From Stutzerimonas stutzeri (GTDB taxonomy: Bacteria > Pseudomonadota > Gammaproteobacteria > Pseudomonadales > Pseudomonadaceae), in contig NZ_JAAMQZ010000032.1 of assembly GCF_013522825.1 (NCBI RefSeq), positions 1-56,525 on the forward strand: a stretch of 56,525 nt of DNA, in the 5' to 3' direction. A program made the position numbers and the translations under genes. Each line of letters begins with the position of its first letter. Position 1 is the first letter of the stretch. Shown here piece after piece: positions 44,762 through 53,967 of the stretch. The notes under the pieces were generated by a model that saw only the letters and a program-made list of their open reading frames with translations, ran no database searches and was not told the DNA's origin.

Positions 44762-45706
44762 TCAATCAGGCCAGTTATCAGGTACTAGAAACAGGCGCTC
44801 CCGCTCAGTCCAGTACGCCTCGGCATTGGCTTCGAGGCGCACCAGCAGCCAGGGCTGCGAGCGGGTCGGGGTGGTATTGACCCAGTTGTCGAAGTCCGAC
44901 GGCTGCCAGACCGCAGCGCTCTCCAGCTGTGCCGGCGCCAGCCAGGCATGGCGAGGCAGGGGCTGCCAGCGTGTTTCCTGATCGCGCTGCGGGTGGTTGC
45001 GGGCAAAATCGGGCCAGTCGCGCTGGCGCAACCAGCGCCCGCTCAGGTGCGTGGTATTGGCGCCTACGGGTGAGACCCGGACTTCGCCACAGGGCTGGAA
45101 CAGATAGCCGCCGAGCCAGAACGCACTGTCGATTGCGCAACAGGTGAGCTCACTGAGGATGCTACGGGCGCAGGGGGTGGAGCACAGCTGCAGTTGATGC
45201 GCGCAGAGGCGCTGCAGCTTGAGGGACAGCCGATCATGGCTGCCGGGGCCGAGCCAGTGATCGTGTCGGCTGCGGTCGCCGTTTTCCAGCCCCAGGTAGA
45301 ACTTCACCGCCAGTTCCAGATGATGCACACCTTCGGCGTCGCGGAAGATCAGGTCGAGTTCGCCAAGCGTCTGGCCGTCCTGGCGGATCGGCAGGTTGGC
45401 GCCCAGCAGTTCGATATCTGGCGCCTGGCTTAGCGCGAATTGCCAGAGGCGCTCGTAATACAGCCCCAGCCGACGATTGCTGCGCTGTTCGAGCCAGGCG
45501 CGCAGCACCGCCGGCTGAGCGTCCAGCAGGTGCAGCCAGCCGGCCAGCTCATCGGGATTGCTGGCCCAGCGGCTGGCCGTGAGCGGATGTCGCTGCGGTG
45601 CAGGCGTGTTGCTCAGCAGCGGCGGTGAGAGCAGCGTCCAGGCGAGATCCCGCACCTGTGGGTGCAAGAGTCCGGGCAGCAGTTCGGCAAGGCTGGGCAG
45701 GTTCAT
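44762..45706 (-). CDS. DUF1853 family protein
   Basis: 314 residues from the ATG at 45706. Conserved protein next to nadK in pseudomonads (divergent here). The central part reads LGLYYERLWQFAL, then GELDLIF (about 115-121) and HHLELAVKFYLG (about 128-139). A Glu helix, an Asp strand and a Glu/Lys strand in this order recall PD-(D/E)XK nuclease-like folds, although the spacing (E-x3-K) is not classical. No membrane segment. True function unknown. Confidence 0.85.
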   Translation of the reverse strand: MNLPSLAELLPGLLHPQVRDLAWTLLSPPLLSNTPAPQRHPLTASRWASNPDELAGWLHLLDAQPAVLRAWLEQRSNRRLGLYYERLWQFALSQAPDIELLGANLPIRQDGQTLGELDLIFRDAEGVHHLELAVKFYLGLENGDRSRHDHWLGPGSHDRLSLKLQRLCAHQLQLCSTPCARSILSELTCCAIDSAFWLGGYLFQPCGEVRVSPVGANTTHLSGRWLRQRDWPDFARNHPQRDQETRWQPLPRHAWLAPAQLESAAVWQPSDFDNWVNTTPTRSQPWLLVRLEANAEAYWTERERLFLVPDNWPD

Positions 45707-45871
45707 GCAGCAAGCATAGCCCAGGGTGGGTCGATGCTCCGGCGCACGCACTCGGCAGATAGACTCTGGGTCCGTTTGCCGCCCCTTGCGCCTTTCACCC
45801 ATAATCGTTCACCGCACTGCGGCGCGAGCAGCCCGCCACCACCCGCCACCTCTGTCCGTCAGGGAGCCTCA

Positions 45872-46759
45872 ATGGATCAGTTCCGCAATATCGGCATCAT
45901 CGGCCGCCTGGGCAGCTCCCAGGTGCTGGATACCATCCGCCGGCTGAAGAAATTTCTCGTGGAGCGCCATCTGCACGTGATTCTCGAAGAGAACATTGCC
46001 GAGGTGCTGCCGGGGCACGGCATGCAGACTTCCTCACGGCAGCGGCTGGGCGAATCCTGCGACCTGGTGATTGTGGTGGGCGGCGACGGCAGCCTGCTCG
46101 GTGCGGCGCGGGCCATGGCCAAGCATCGCGTGCCGGTGCTGGGAATCAACCGGGGCAGCCTGGGCTTTCTCACCGATATCCGTCCTGACGAGCTGGAAGA
46201 GAAGGTGGCCGAAGTGCTCAGCGGGCAGTACACGCTGGAGAACCGCTTCCTGCTGGAAGCCCAGGTGCGACGCTTCGAGGAGTCCATCGGCGAGGGCGAT
46301 GCGCTCAATGACGTGGTGCTGCATCCGGGCAAGTCGACTCGGATGATCGAATTCGAACTGTATATCGACGGTCAGTTCGTCTGCTCGCAGAAGGCCGACG
46401 GCCTGATCGTCGCGACGCCCACCGGCTCCACGGCCTACTCGCTTTCCGCTGGCGGGCCGATCATGCATCCGCGCCTGGATGCCATCGTCATCGTGCCGAT
46501 GTATCCGCATACGCTGTCCAGTCGGCCCATCGTGGTCGATGGCAACAGCGAGCTGAAGATCGTGGTGTCGCCGAACATGCAGATCTACCCGCAGGTCTCC
46601 TGTGATGGGCAGAACCATTTCACCTGTGCCCCCGGTGACACCGTGACGGTGCGCAAGAAGCCGCAGAAGCTGCACTTGATCCACCCGCTGGGCCACAACT
46701 ACTACGAGGTCTGCCGTACCAAGCTGGGCTGGGGCAGTCGCCTCGGTGGAGGCGAATAG
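45872..46759 (+). CDS. nadK: NAD kinase
   Basis: Makes NADP from NAD and ATP. It has 295 residues starting MDQFRNIGIIGRLGS. Diagnostic motifs are VVGGDGSLLGAARAMA (catalytic Asp, about 67-82), NRGSLGFLTDI and TPTGSTAYSLSAGGPI. The ATG at 45872 follows AGGGAG. The frame is open further upstream into the DUF1853 leader, but the family start is clear. The phosphoesterase gene follows with a one-base overlap. Confidence 0.97.
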   Translation: MDQFRNIGIIGRLGSSQVLDTIRRLKKFLVERHLHVILEENIAEVLPGHGMQTSSRQRLGESCDLVIVVGGDGSLLGAARAMAKHRVPVLGINRGSLGFLTDIRPDELEEKVAEVLSGQYTLENRFLLEAQVRRFEESIGEGDALNDVVLHPGKSTRMIEFELYIDGQFVCSQKADGLIVATPTGSTAYSLSAGGPIMHPRLDAIVIVPMYPHTLSSRPIVVDGNSELKIVVSPNMQIYPQVSCDGQNHFTCAPGDTVTVRKKPQKLHLIHPLGHNYYEVCRTKLGWGSRLGGGE

Positions 46760-47718
46760 TGATTGTCGATCCGGACCGTAGCTACGACCTGATCGGGGAC
46801 GTACACGGTTGCGCCCGTACCCTGGCGCGCCTGCTCGATCAGCTCGGCTATCGGCAGCAAGGCGGTATCTGGCGGCACAGGCGTCGGCAGGTGATCTTTC
46901 TCGGCGACATCATCGACCGTGGCCCGCGCATCCGTGAGGCATTGCATCTGGTGCATGGCATGGTCGAGGGGGGGCAGGCCCATTGCATCATGGGCAATCA
47001 TGAGTTCAACGCGCTGGGCTGGTATGCCGAGGCGCCAGCGGAAAGCGGCCAGAAATTCGTGCGTGAACACACGCCGCGCTATGCCATGCTGCTGCAACAG
47101 ACCTTCGAGCAGTTCGAGCGTTATCCAGAAGAGTGGCAGGCTTTTCGCGAGTGGTTCATGGAGTTGCCGTTGTTCCTGCACAGCGAGCGCTTCCGCGTGG
47201 TGCATGCATGCTGGGACAACGCGGTGATCGATCAGCTGCGCCAGCGCCTGCCGCAGGGCCGGATCGATGCCGAGTTTCTGCGGGAGGCGGCCTTCTCCAA
47301 GGGGTTCGCCGCCAAGGCGCTGGATCGTCTGTTGCGCGGCACCGACATGCCGCTGCCGGAGGGCCTGACGCTGACCAGCGCCGAGGGCTTTACGCGCAAT
47401 TTCTTTCGCACCAAGTTCTGGGAAGAAAATCCCAAGACCTATGGCGACATTGTCTTCCAGCCCGATGGCCTGCCGGAAAAAGCGGCCTGTCTGCCGCTCA
47501 GCGAGAGTCAGAAGAGTCGCCTGTTTCTCTATGGCCCCGATGAGCCGCTGCTGTTCGTCGGTCACTACTGGCGCAGCGGGCAGCCGGCGCCGATCCGTCA
47601 CAACCTGGCCTGCCTGGACTACAGCGCGGTGAAGAACGACAAGCTGGTGGCTTATCGGCTCGATCAGGAAACCCTGCTCGATCCGGCGAAATTCTTCTGG
47701 GTGAACGTGGAGCGCTAG
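46759..47718 (+). CDS. Metallophosphoesterase
   Basis: 319 residues, GTG start overlapping the nadK stop by one base. Calcineurin-like metal motifs are all present: GDVHGC (about 13-18), GDIIDRGPR (about 49-57), GNHE (about 80-83), HACW (about 149) and GHYW (about 268). The family includes diadenosine tetraphosphatase-like and protein phosphatases; the substrate is unknown. The operon nadK - phosphoesterase - rhomboid is tight, with no gap to the next start. Confidence 0.93.
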   Translation: MIVDPDRSYDLIGDVHGCARTLARLLDQLGYRQQGGIWRHRRRQVIFLGDIIDRGPRIREALHLVHGMVEGGQAHCIMGNHEFNALGWYAEAPAESGQKFVREHTPRYAMLLQQTFEQFERYPEEWQAFREWFMELPLFLHSERFRVVHACWDNAVIDQLRQRLPQGRIDAEFLREAAFSKGFAAKALDRLLRGTDMPLPEGLTLTSAEGFTRNFFRTKFWEENPKTYGDIVFQPDGLPEKAACLPLSESQKSRLFLYGPDEPLLFVGHYWRSGQPAPIRHNLACLDYSAVKNDKLVAYRLDQETLLDPAKFFWVNVER

Positions 47719-48573
47719 ATGTCCGCAGTCGAGGCCTTGCGCCTGCCGTTGTCGGTTGATTTGAGCGGTTTCGTCGCGCTGCTGCGACGGCTGCAGGTGC
47801 CGTGTCGCGTCAGCGAAGAAGCGGGCGAGCAGGTGCTGCGCGTGCCGGCGGAAACCGCCGAGCAGGTGCGCGAGTTGTACCAGCGTTATCCCCAGGGCGA
47901 TCAGACCGTGGTGCTCGAACAGCCGCCAAGCCGGCGCGGTGGCTTCGTTGCGAGCCTGCGCCGCAGCCCTCTGACCGCGGCGATGCTACTGCTCACGCTG
48001 GTGGCGGCGGCGGTGACGATGCTGGGCGACAACTTCGCTGCCATCCGTTGGCTCAATTTCAGCGATTTTCATATCGAGGGCGAGTACGCCTATTTCGCCA
48101 CCCTGGAACAGACCCTGGCGACGCATCAGTGGTGGCGGCTGATCACACCGATCTTCGTCCACTTCGGCTTTCTGCATCTGGCGATGAACTCGATGTGGTA
48201 CTGGGAGCTGGGACGGCGCATCGAGTATCGCCAGGGCGCGCTGATGTTGCTCGGGCTGACGCTGCTCTTCGCGCTGGTGTCCAACACCAGCCAGTATGTG
48301 TTCGGCGGCCCCGGCATCTTCGGCGGCCTGTCCGGCGTGCTTTACGGACTGCTGGGCCATTGCTGGCTGTTCCAGAAACTGGCACCGGACGAAGCCTACC
48401 GTCTGCCTTCGGGCGTGGTGGTGCTGATGCTGATCTGGCTGGTGGTGTGCCTGACCGGAGCCATCGAGGTGCTCAGCTTCGGTACTCTGGCCATCGCCAA
48501 TGCGGCGCATGTCGGTGGGCTGGTAGCGGGTTGCGTCACCGGCATCATCGGCGGCTTGCTGACGCGTAAATAA
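47719..48573 (+). CDS. Rhomboid-family intramembrane serine protease
   Basis: 284 residues, GlpG-like. A cytoplasmic N-domain (about 1-75) precedes six membrane helices. The catalytic Ser is in GIFGGLSGVLYGLLGH (GxSG), the catalytic His in NAAHVGGLVAG, and the supporting HLAMNSMW motif (H-x3-N) is present. It begins directly after the phosphoesterase stop. Substrates are unknown. Confidence 0.94.
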   Translation: MSAVEALRLPLSVDLSGFVALLRRLQVPCRVSEEAGEQVLRVPAETAEQVRELYQRYPQGDQTVVLEQPPSRRGGFVASLRRSPLTAAMLLLTLVAAAVTMLGDNFAAIRWLNFSDFHIEGEYAYFATLEQTLATHQWWRLITPIFVHFGFLHLAMNSMWYWELGRRIEYRQGALMLLGLTLLFALVSNTSQYVFGGPGIFGGLSGVLYGLLGHCWLFQKLAPDEAYRLPSGVVVLMLIWLVVCLTGAIEVLSFGTLAIANAAHVGGLVAGCVTGIIGGLLTRK

Positions 48574-48605
48574 AACGATGCTGGCATCCACCGTCGTGCG
48601 CTTCC

Positions 48606-48658
48606 GTAGGTCGAATTAGCCGAAGGCGTAATCCGACGATCCGCAGGCGTAATCCGAC
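48606..48658. repeat. REP-like palindrome plus half copy
   Basis: GTAGGTCGAATTAGCC, GAA, GGCGTAATCCGAC (48606-48637), immediately followed by a second 3' half, CCGCAGGCGTAATCCGAC (48641-48658). It lies after the rhomboid gene. The remainder of the gap to the YeaC gene shows nothing further except a possible -10 (TAGAAT at 48753). Confidence 0.75.
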
Positions 48659-48782
48659 GATGCGTGGCACAAATCCTTGCGAACGACCTCGACCCCGCCT
48701 GCTAAAGCATGACCCGACGGCCTGGCTTCCAGCTTCCGGCTGCCAGTTCCGCTAGAATGCCCATTTTCACCGGGAGCAGGCC

Positions 48783-49058
48783 ATGTCGTCCTTTATCGAA
48801 GCCATCGAAAACATCACCCCCGAAATCTATGAAAACCTCAAGCTTGCCGTCGAACTGGGCAAGTGGGGCGATGGGCGCAAGCTGACCGTCGAGCAGAAGG
48901 AAACCTGCTTGGCGGCAATGATCGCCTGGGAAATGCAGAACCTTCCCGAAGAGCAGCGCACCGGCTACCTGGGTGGCCAGGAATGCGGCTCCAAGAGCAA
49001 GAACAAGGCGCCCATCGATACCAGTCTGTTCGCTCCCGCTTCAGGGACCCGTCACTGA
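48783..49058 (+). CDS. YeaC family protein (DUF1315)
   Basis: 91 residues starting MSSFIEAIENITPEIYENLK, a small soluble protein conserved in gammaproteobacteria. The core is ELGKWGDGRKLTVEQKETCL and AWEMQNLPEEQRTGYL. No catalytic motif. The ATG at 48783 follows GGGAGCAGG. It overlaps the DUF2797 gene by one base (TGATG), and this pair stays together next to pepN in pseudomonads, which suggests a shared role. Confidence 0.9.
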   Translation: MSSFIEAIENITPEIYENLKLAVELGKWGDGRKLTVEQKETCLAAMIAWEMQNLPEEQRTGYLGGQECGSKSKNKAPIDTSLFAPASGTRH

Positions 49059-49897
49059 TGGTTGAATTGGGACGCGGCGCACTGAGCAAGATGTCCGTGC
49101 AGCTCGAAACCGGCGTGCCGGCGCAGTACGCCTTTCGCCTGAACGACGAACGGGTGCCGGTCAATCCTCTGCTCGGCAAGACCCTGCGACTGGAATATCT
49201 CGGCGCGATCAACTGCACCCATTGCGGGCGCAAGACCAACAAGAGTTTCAGCCAGGGCTACTGCTACCCCTGTTTCAAGAAGCTGCCGCAGTGCGACGTC
49301 TGCATCATGAGCCCGGAAAAGTGCCATCATGATTTCGGCACCTGCCGCGACCCGCAGTGGGGCATGGACTTCTGCATGACCGACCATGTGGTCTACCTGG
49401 CCAATTCGTCCGGCATCAAGGTGGGCATCACCCGCGCCACGCAGTTGCCGACCCGCTGGCTCGATCAGGGCGCCAGCCAGGCGCTGCCGATCATGCGCGT
49501 TGCCACGCGCCAGCAGTCGGGGCTGGTGGAAGACCTGCTGCGTAGCCAGGTCGCCGACCGCACCAACTGGCGTGCGCTGCTCAAGGGTGATGCCGAGGCG
49601 ATGGATCTGGTGCAGACCCGCGAGCGCATTTTCGATGCCTGTGCCGAGGGTTTGCAGGCGTTGCAGCAGCGCTTCGGTCTGCAGGCGATCCAGCCAGTGG
49701 CCGATGCCGAAGTCGTCGAGATCCGTTATCCGGTGGACGCCTATCCGACCAAGATCGTCAGCCTGGACCTGGAGAAGACTCCGATGGTCGAGGGCACGCT
49801 CAAGGGCATCAAGGGTCAATATCTGATCCTCGATACCGGCGTGATCAACATCCGCAAGTTCACCGCTTATCAGTTAGCCATCAGCTGCACGGCATAA
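49058..49897 (+). CDS. DUF2797 protein: zinc-ribbon plus GIY-YIG-like domain
   Basis: 279 residues. The middle holds a dense Cys cluster (Cys53, 56, 69, 72, 79, 82, 89, 96, 106; CTHCGRK, CYPCFKK, CDVC), fitting two zinc ribbons. It is followed by HVVYLANSSGIKVGIT (Tyr113, Gly123), then TRWLDQGA (Arg133), VEDLLRSQ (Glu158) and RTNWRALL (Asn170). This order matches the GIY-YIG nuclease signature. The family is formally uncharacterised. The start is coupled to the YeaC stop. A perfect 8-bp inverted repeat (GCTGCAAG, CTTGCAGC) lies just after its stop. Confidence 0.88.
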   Translation: MVELGRGALSKMSVQLETGVPAQYAFRLNDERVPVNPLLGKTLRLEYLGAINCTHCGRKTNKSFSQGYCYPCFKKLPQCDVCIMSPEKCHHDFGTCRDPQWGMDFCMTDHVVYLANSSGIKVGITRATQLPTRWLDQGASQALPIMRVATRQQSGLVEDLLRSQVADRTNWRALLKGDAEAMDLVQTRERIFDACAEGLQALQQRFGLQAIQPVADAEVVEIRYPVDAYPTKIVSLDLEKTPMVEGTLKGIKGQYLILDTGVINIRKFTAYQLAISCTA

Positions 49898-49969
49898 GCT
49901 GCAAGCTGACGCAATCCTACTTGCAGCCTGAAGCTCGCCGCTTGCCGCTGCCCAGAAGAGGTCCAACCC

Positions 49970-52627
49970 ATGCGTACCGAACAACCGAAAGTCATTCATC
50001 TCAAGGATTATCAGGTACCGGCGTACCTGATCGATGAAACCCACCTGACCTTCGAGCTGTATGAGGACCGCACTCTGGTGCATGCCCAGCTGGTGATGCG
50101 CCGCAACCCCGAGGCCGGTGCCGGCTTGCCGCCGCTGGAGCTGCATGGTCAGGATCTGGAACTGCTGTCGCTATCACTCAACGACCGCGAGCTGGGCGCC
50201 GGCGACTACCAGATCGGCGAAGAAATCCTGACGCTGCAACCCGACAGTGAACAGTTCACCCTCGACAGCAGCGTGGTCATCCACCCGGAAACCAATACCG
50301 CGCTGGAGGGCCTCTACAAATCCGGCAAGATGTTCTGCACCCAGTGCGAGGCCGAGGGCTTTCGCAAGATCACCTGGTACCTCGACCGCCCGGACGTGAT
50401 GAGCATCTTCACCACAACGGTCAGCGCCGACAAGCAGCGCTATCCGATCCTGCTGTCCAACGGCAACCCGATTGCCAGCGGCAGCGAAGACGATGGCCGC
50501 CACTGGGCGACCTGGGAAGACCCGTTCAAGAAGCCGGCCTATCTGTTTGCGCTGGTGGCTGGCGATCTCTGGTGCGTCGAGGACAGCTTCACCACCCTGA
50601 GCGGGCGTGACGTGGCGCTGCGCATCTATGTCGAGCCGGAAAACATCGACAAGTGCCAGCACGCCATGGACAGCCTGAAGAAGTCGATGAAATGGGACGA
50701 GGAGGCCTATGGTCGTGAATACGATCTGGACATCTTCATGATCGTCGCCGTCAACGACTTCAACATGGGGGCGATGGAAAACAAGGGCCTCAACATCTTC
50801 AACTCCAGCGCCGTGCTGGCCCGCGCCGAAACCGCCACCGACGCCGCGCACCAGCGTGTCGAGGCCATCGTCGCTCACGAGTATTTCCACAACTGGTCGG
50901 GCAACCGCGTGACCTGCCGCGACTGGTTCCAGCTGTCGCTCAAGGAAGGCTTCACCGTCCTGCGCGATGCACAGTTCAGCGCCGACATGAACTCGGCGAC
51001 CGTCAAGCGCATCGAGGACGTGGCCTACCTGCGCACCCACCAGTTCGCCGAAGATGCCGGCCCCATGGCCCATTCGGTGCGCCCCGAATCCTTCATGGAA
51101 ATTTCCAACTTCTACACCCTGACCGTCTACGAGAAGGGCGCGGAAGTGGTGCGCATGATCCAGACGCTGCTGGGCAAGGAAGGCTTCCGCAAGGGCTGCG
51201 ACCTGTATTTCGAGCGTCACGATGGCCAGGCGGTGACGGTGGATGACTTCGTCAAGGCCATGGAAGACGCCAACGGCGCCGACCTCAGCCAGTTCAAGCG
51301 CTGGTACAGCCAGGCCGGCACGCCGCGCCTGACGGTCAGCGAGCGTTATGACGAGGCCGCGCACACCTACACCCTGAACTTCCGCCAGAGCTGCCCGCCG
51401 ACACCCGGCCAGGACAGCAAGGAGCCCTTCGTCATTCCGGTGGAACTGGGCCTGCTGGCCGCCGATGGTTCGCAGATGCCGCTGCGCCTGCACGGCGAGG
51501 CTGCACCGGTCGGCACCAGCCGTGTGCTGGCCGTGACCGAAGCCGAGCAGAGCTTCACGTTCGTCGATATCGCCGAGCGCCCGCTGCCGTCGCTGCTGCG
51601 AGACTTCTCGGCTCCGGTGAAGCTGGAGTTTCCCTACAGCCGCGACCAGCTGATGTTCCTCATGCAGCATGATTCCGACGGCTTCAACCGCTGGGAGGCC
51701 GGCCAGCAACTGTCGGTGCAGGTGCTGCAGGAACTGATCGGCCAGCATCAGCGCGGCGAGCCGCTGGCGATGGACGAGCGCCTGACCGGGGCGTTGCGCA
51801 GTCTGCTGCAGGACGAAACCCTCGACCCGGCGATGGTGGCCGAAATGCTCTCGCTGCCCAGCGAAGCCTATCTCACCGAAATCAGCGAAGTGGCCGATGT
51901 CGACGCCATCCACGCCGCACGCGAATTCGCCCGGCGCGAACTGGGCAGCCGACTGTTCGAGCCGCTCTACCAGCGCTACATGACTCATCGCGAAGTCTCG
52001 CGGCAGACGCCCTACGTAGCCTCGGCGGAACACTTCGCCCGCCGCGCGCTGCAGAACATCGCGCTGGCCTACCTGATGTTCAGCGAGCGTTCGGATATCC
52101 TCTCGCTATGCCTGGATCAGTTCGACACCGCCGACAACATGACCGAGCGTCTGTCGGCGCTGGCTTCGCTGATCAACTCGCCGTTCGAAGAGAAGCGCGC
52201 GCTGGCGCTGCAGACCTTCGCCGAGCACTTCAGGGACAACCCGCTGGTGATGGACCAGTGGTTCAGCGTGCAGGCGGCCAGTCCGTTGCCCGGCGGCCTG
52301 GAGCGCGTGCAGGCGCTGATGCAGCATCCGGCCTTCACCCTGAAGAACCCCAACAAGGTACGCGCGCTGATCGGCGCCTTCGCCGGCCAGAACCTGGTCA
52401 ACTTCCACCGCGCCGATGGCAGCGGCTACCGCTTCCTGGCCGATCAGGTCATCACGCTGAATGCCATGAACCCGCAAATTGCCTCGCGCCTGCTCGGGCC
52501 GCTGACCCGCTGGCGCAAGTACGACAGCAGCCGCCAGGCGCTGATGAAGGCCGAACTGGAGCGCATCCTGGCCTCCGGCGAGCTGTCCAGCGATGTCTAT
52601 GAAGTGGTGAGCAAGAGCCTGGCTTGA
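49970..52627 (+). CDS. pepN: Aminopeptidase N
   Basis: M1-family zinc aminopeptidase of the cytoplasm, 885 residues. It has the substrate-binding GAMENKGLNIF motif (about 263-273) and zinc-binding HEYFH with the distal Glu in SLKEGFT (HExxH-x18-E, about 303-326). The catalytic Tyr is in ISNFYTLTVYEKGAE. The C-terminal superhelix is complete. The ATG at 49970 follows AGAGG. Monocistronic, downstream of the YeaC-DUF2797 pair. Confidence 0.97.
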   Translation: MRTEQPKVIHLKDYQVPAYLIDETHLTFELYEDRTLVHAQLVMRRNPEAGAGLPPLELHGQDLELLSLSLNDRELGAGDYQIGEEILTLQPDSEQFTLDSSVVIHPETNTALEGLYKSGKMFCTQCEAEGFRKITWYLDRPDVMSIFTTTVSADKQRYPILLSNGNPIASGSEDDGRHWATWEDPFKKPAYLFALVAGDLWCVEDSFTTLSGRDVALRIYVEPENIDKCQHAMDSLKKSMKWDEEAYGREYDLDIFMIVAVNDFNMGAMENKGLNIFNSSAVLARAETATDAAHQRVEAIVAHEYFHNWSGNRVTCRDWFQLSLKEGFTVLRDAQFSADMNSATVKRIEDVAYLRTHQFAEDAGPMAHSVRPESFMEISNFYTLTVYEKGAEVVRMIQTLLGKEGFRKGCDLYFERHDGQAVTVDDFVKAMEDANGADLSQFKRWYSQAGTPRLTVSERYDEAAHTYTLNFRQSCPPTPGQDSKEPFVIPVELGLLAADGSQMPLRLHGEAAPVGTSRVLAVTEAEQSFTFVDIAERPLPSLLRDFSAPVKLEFPYSRDQLMFLMQHDSDGFNRWEAGQQLSVQVLQELIGQHQRGEPLAMDERLTGALRSLLQDETLDPAMVAEMLSLPSEAYLTEISEVADVDAIHAAREFARRELGSRLFEPLYQRYMTHREVSRQTPYVASAEHFARRALQNIALAYLMFSERSDILSLCLDQFDTADNMTERLSALASLINSPFEEKRALALQTFAEHFRDNPLVMDQWFSVQAASPLPGGLERVQALMQHPAFTLKNPNKVRALIGAFAGQNLVNFHRADGSGYRFLADQVITLNAMNPQIASRLLGPLTRWRKYDSSRQALMKAELERILASGELSSDVYEVVSKSLA

Positions 52628-52720
52628 GGTATCGAGCCGGCTTTTCCAGAAGCCAGTGGGTCATGGCGATGGCTTGCGCAGCATCGCCAGCCGGTGGGTT
52701 TCTGGAGCCGGCACCGTCAA

Positions 52721-52807
52721 CCTGATCCGGTCCTGTGATCAGGTCTCGAGAGTTAACAAAAGATAACGTCCCGTCGATTGTAAGTGCTTTCCAAAGCTGG
52801 CTAGGAT
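52721..52807 (+). promoter_or_regulatory. Operator and promoter candidate of the YCF48-RND operon
   Basis: A perfect inverted repeat CCTGATC, 9 bases, GATCAGG (52721-52743) lies 34 bp upstream of TTGTAA, 18 bases, TAGGAT (52778-52807). This would place a regulator directly upstream of the -35 box. The pepN end before it holds another long inverted repeat (GCCGGCTTTTCCAGAA near 52635 and TTTCTGGAGCCGGC near 52699). Confidence 0.45.
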
Positions 52808-52863
52808 GGCTGCGCCCGTCGTTTGGTTACGGGCCCTTGCTAATAAGAACAAAGGGGATTGTT

Positions 52864-53967
52864 ATGACTGAGCCCGTCTTCTGGCGTGGCCAGGCTGGCC
52901 CTGTGCCTGCCGCGTCCTGTAGGCCGAAGCGCAACTGCTTCTCGTCCTTGGTCCGTTTATTTTCGGCATGCAGCCTGTTTGCACTGCTCTGTGGCGGTGC
53001 TTCGCTTCATGCACAGCCTGGCGATCCCCAGATTCGCTATTCCATCGAGTCCCCGAAAGCGGCTTCCAGCCTGCTCCTGGACGTAACCCATGCAGGGTCT
53101 CGTCTGGTAGTTGCGGGTGACCGGGGCCATATCCTCTACTCCGACGATGGTGGTGCCAGCTGGACCCAGGCGAAGGTGCCCACCCGGCAACTGCTTACCG
53201 CCGTCTATTTCACTGATGATCGGCATGGCTGGGCCGTCGGCCACGATGCGTTGATCCTGGCAACCACCGATGGTGGGGAGACCTGGGCACCCCAGTACGA
53301 GGATCGTGAGGGCGAAGTGCCTCTGCTTGACGTCTGGTTCGAGAATGCCGAACACGGGCTGGCGGTGGGTGCCTACGGGACGTTGCTGGAAACCCATGAC
53401 GGTGGTCAGCACTGGGAGGACATCAGGGATCGGCTCGACAATGAAGACGGCTACCACCTGAACGCCATCACCGCGATCAAGGACTCCGGTCTGTTCGTCG
53501 TCGGCGAGATGGGTGGAATGTTCCGCTCTCCGGATATGGGGCAGACCTGGGAGCGAGTCGAGTCACCTTATCAGGGCTCGCTGTTCGGCGTGATCAGTGG
53601 CAGCGAAGCGGGCCTTGTGGTTGCCTTCGGACTGCGTGGGCACCTGTTCCGTTCGATGGATTTCGGCAGCAGCTGGGAAACGATATCCCTGGGCAACCGC
53701 GATAATCCGCTGGAAGCCGGCCTTGCCGACGGCAACGTTCTCGGCGATGGCCGCATGGTGGTTATCGGTCACGGTGGTGTGGTCCTGAGCAGCGATGATC
53801 AGGGGCGTTCGTTCGAGATTTACAACCGCCCTGATCGACGCTCCCTGTCCGGTGTCGTGGCCAATGCCCACGGCAACCTGATCCTGGTAGGGCAGAGTGG
53901 TGTACGCATCGCTTCGCCGTCGGGCGCGGATCTGCCCAACAAAAACAATAAGCCGGAGCAGCCATGA
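52864..53967 (+). CDS. YCF48/BNR-repeat beta-propeller exported protein
   Basis: 367 residues from the ATG at 52864 (AAGGGGAT upstream). It has a signal-peptide-like hydrophobic segment (about 32-44) with a likely cleavage at HAQPG (about 51). BNR/Asp-box repeats follow (SDDGGASW, TTDGGETW, THDGGQHW, SPDMGQTW, SMDFGSSW), giving a six- or seven-blade propeller related to the photosystem II factor YCF48. It overlaps the RND gene by four bases. The pair occurs at this place in P. aeruginosa as well. The role is probably to assist the transporter; this is inference. Confidence 0.87.
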   Translation: MTEPVFWRGQAGPVPAASCRPKRNCFSSLVRLFSACSLFALLCGGASLHAQPGDPQIRYSIESPKAASSLLLDVTHAGSRLVVAGDRGHILYSDDGGASWTQAKVPTRQLLTAVYFTDDRHGWAVGHDALILATTDGGETWAPQYEDREGEVPLLDVWFENAEHGLAVGAYGTLLETHDGGQHWEDIRDRLDNEDGYHLNAITAIKDSGLFVVGEMGGMFRSPDMGQTWERVESPYQGSLFGVISGSEAGLVVAFGLRGHLFRSMDFGSSWETISLGNRDNPLEAGLADGNVLGDGRMVVIGHGGVVLSSDDQGRSFEIYNRPDRRSLSGVVANAHGNLILVGQSGVRIASPSGADLPNKNNKPEQP

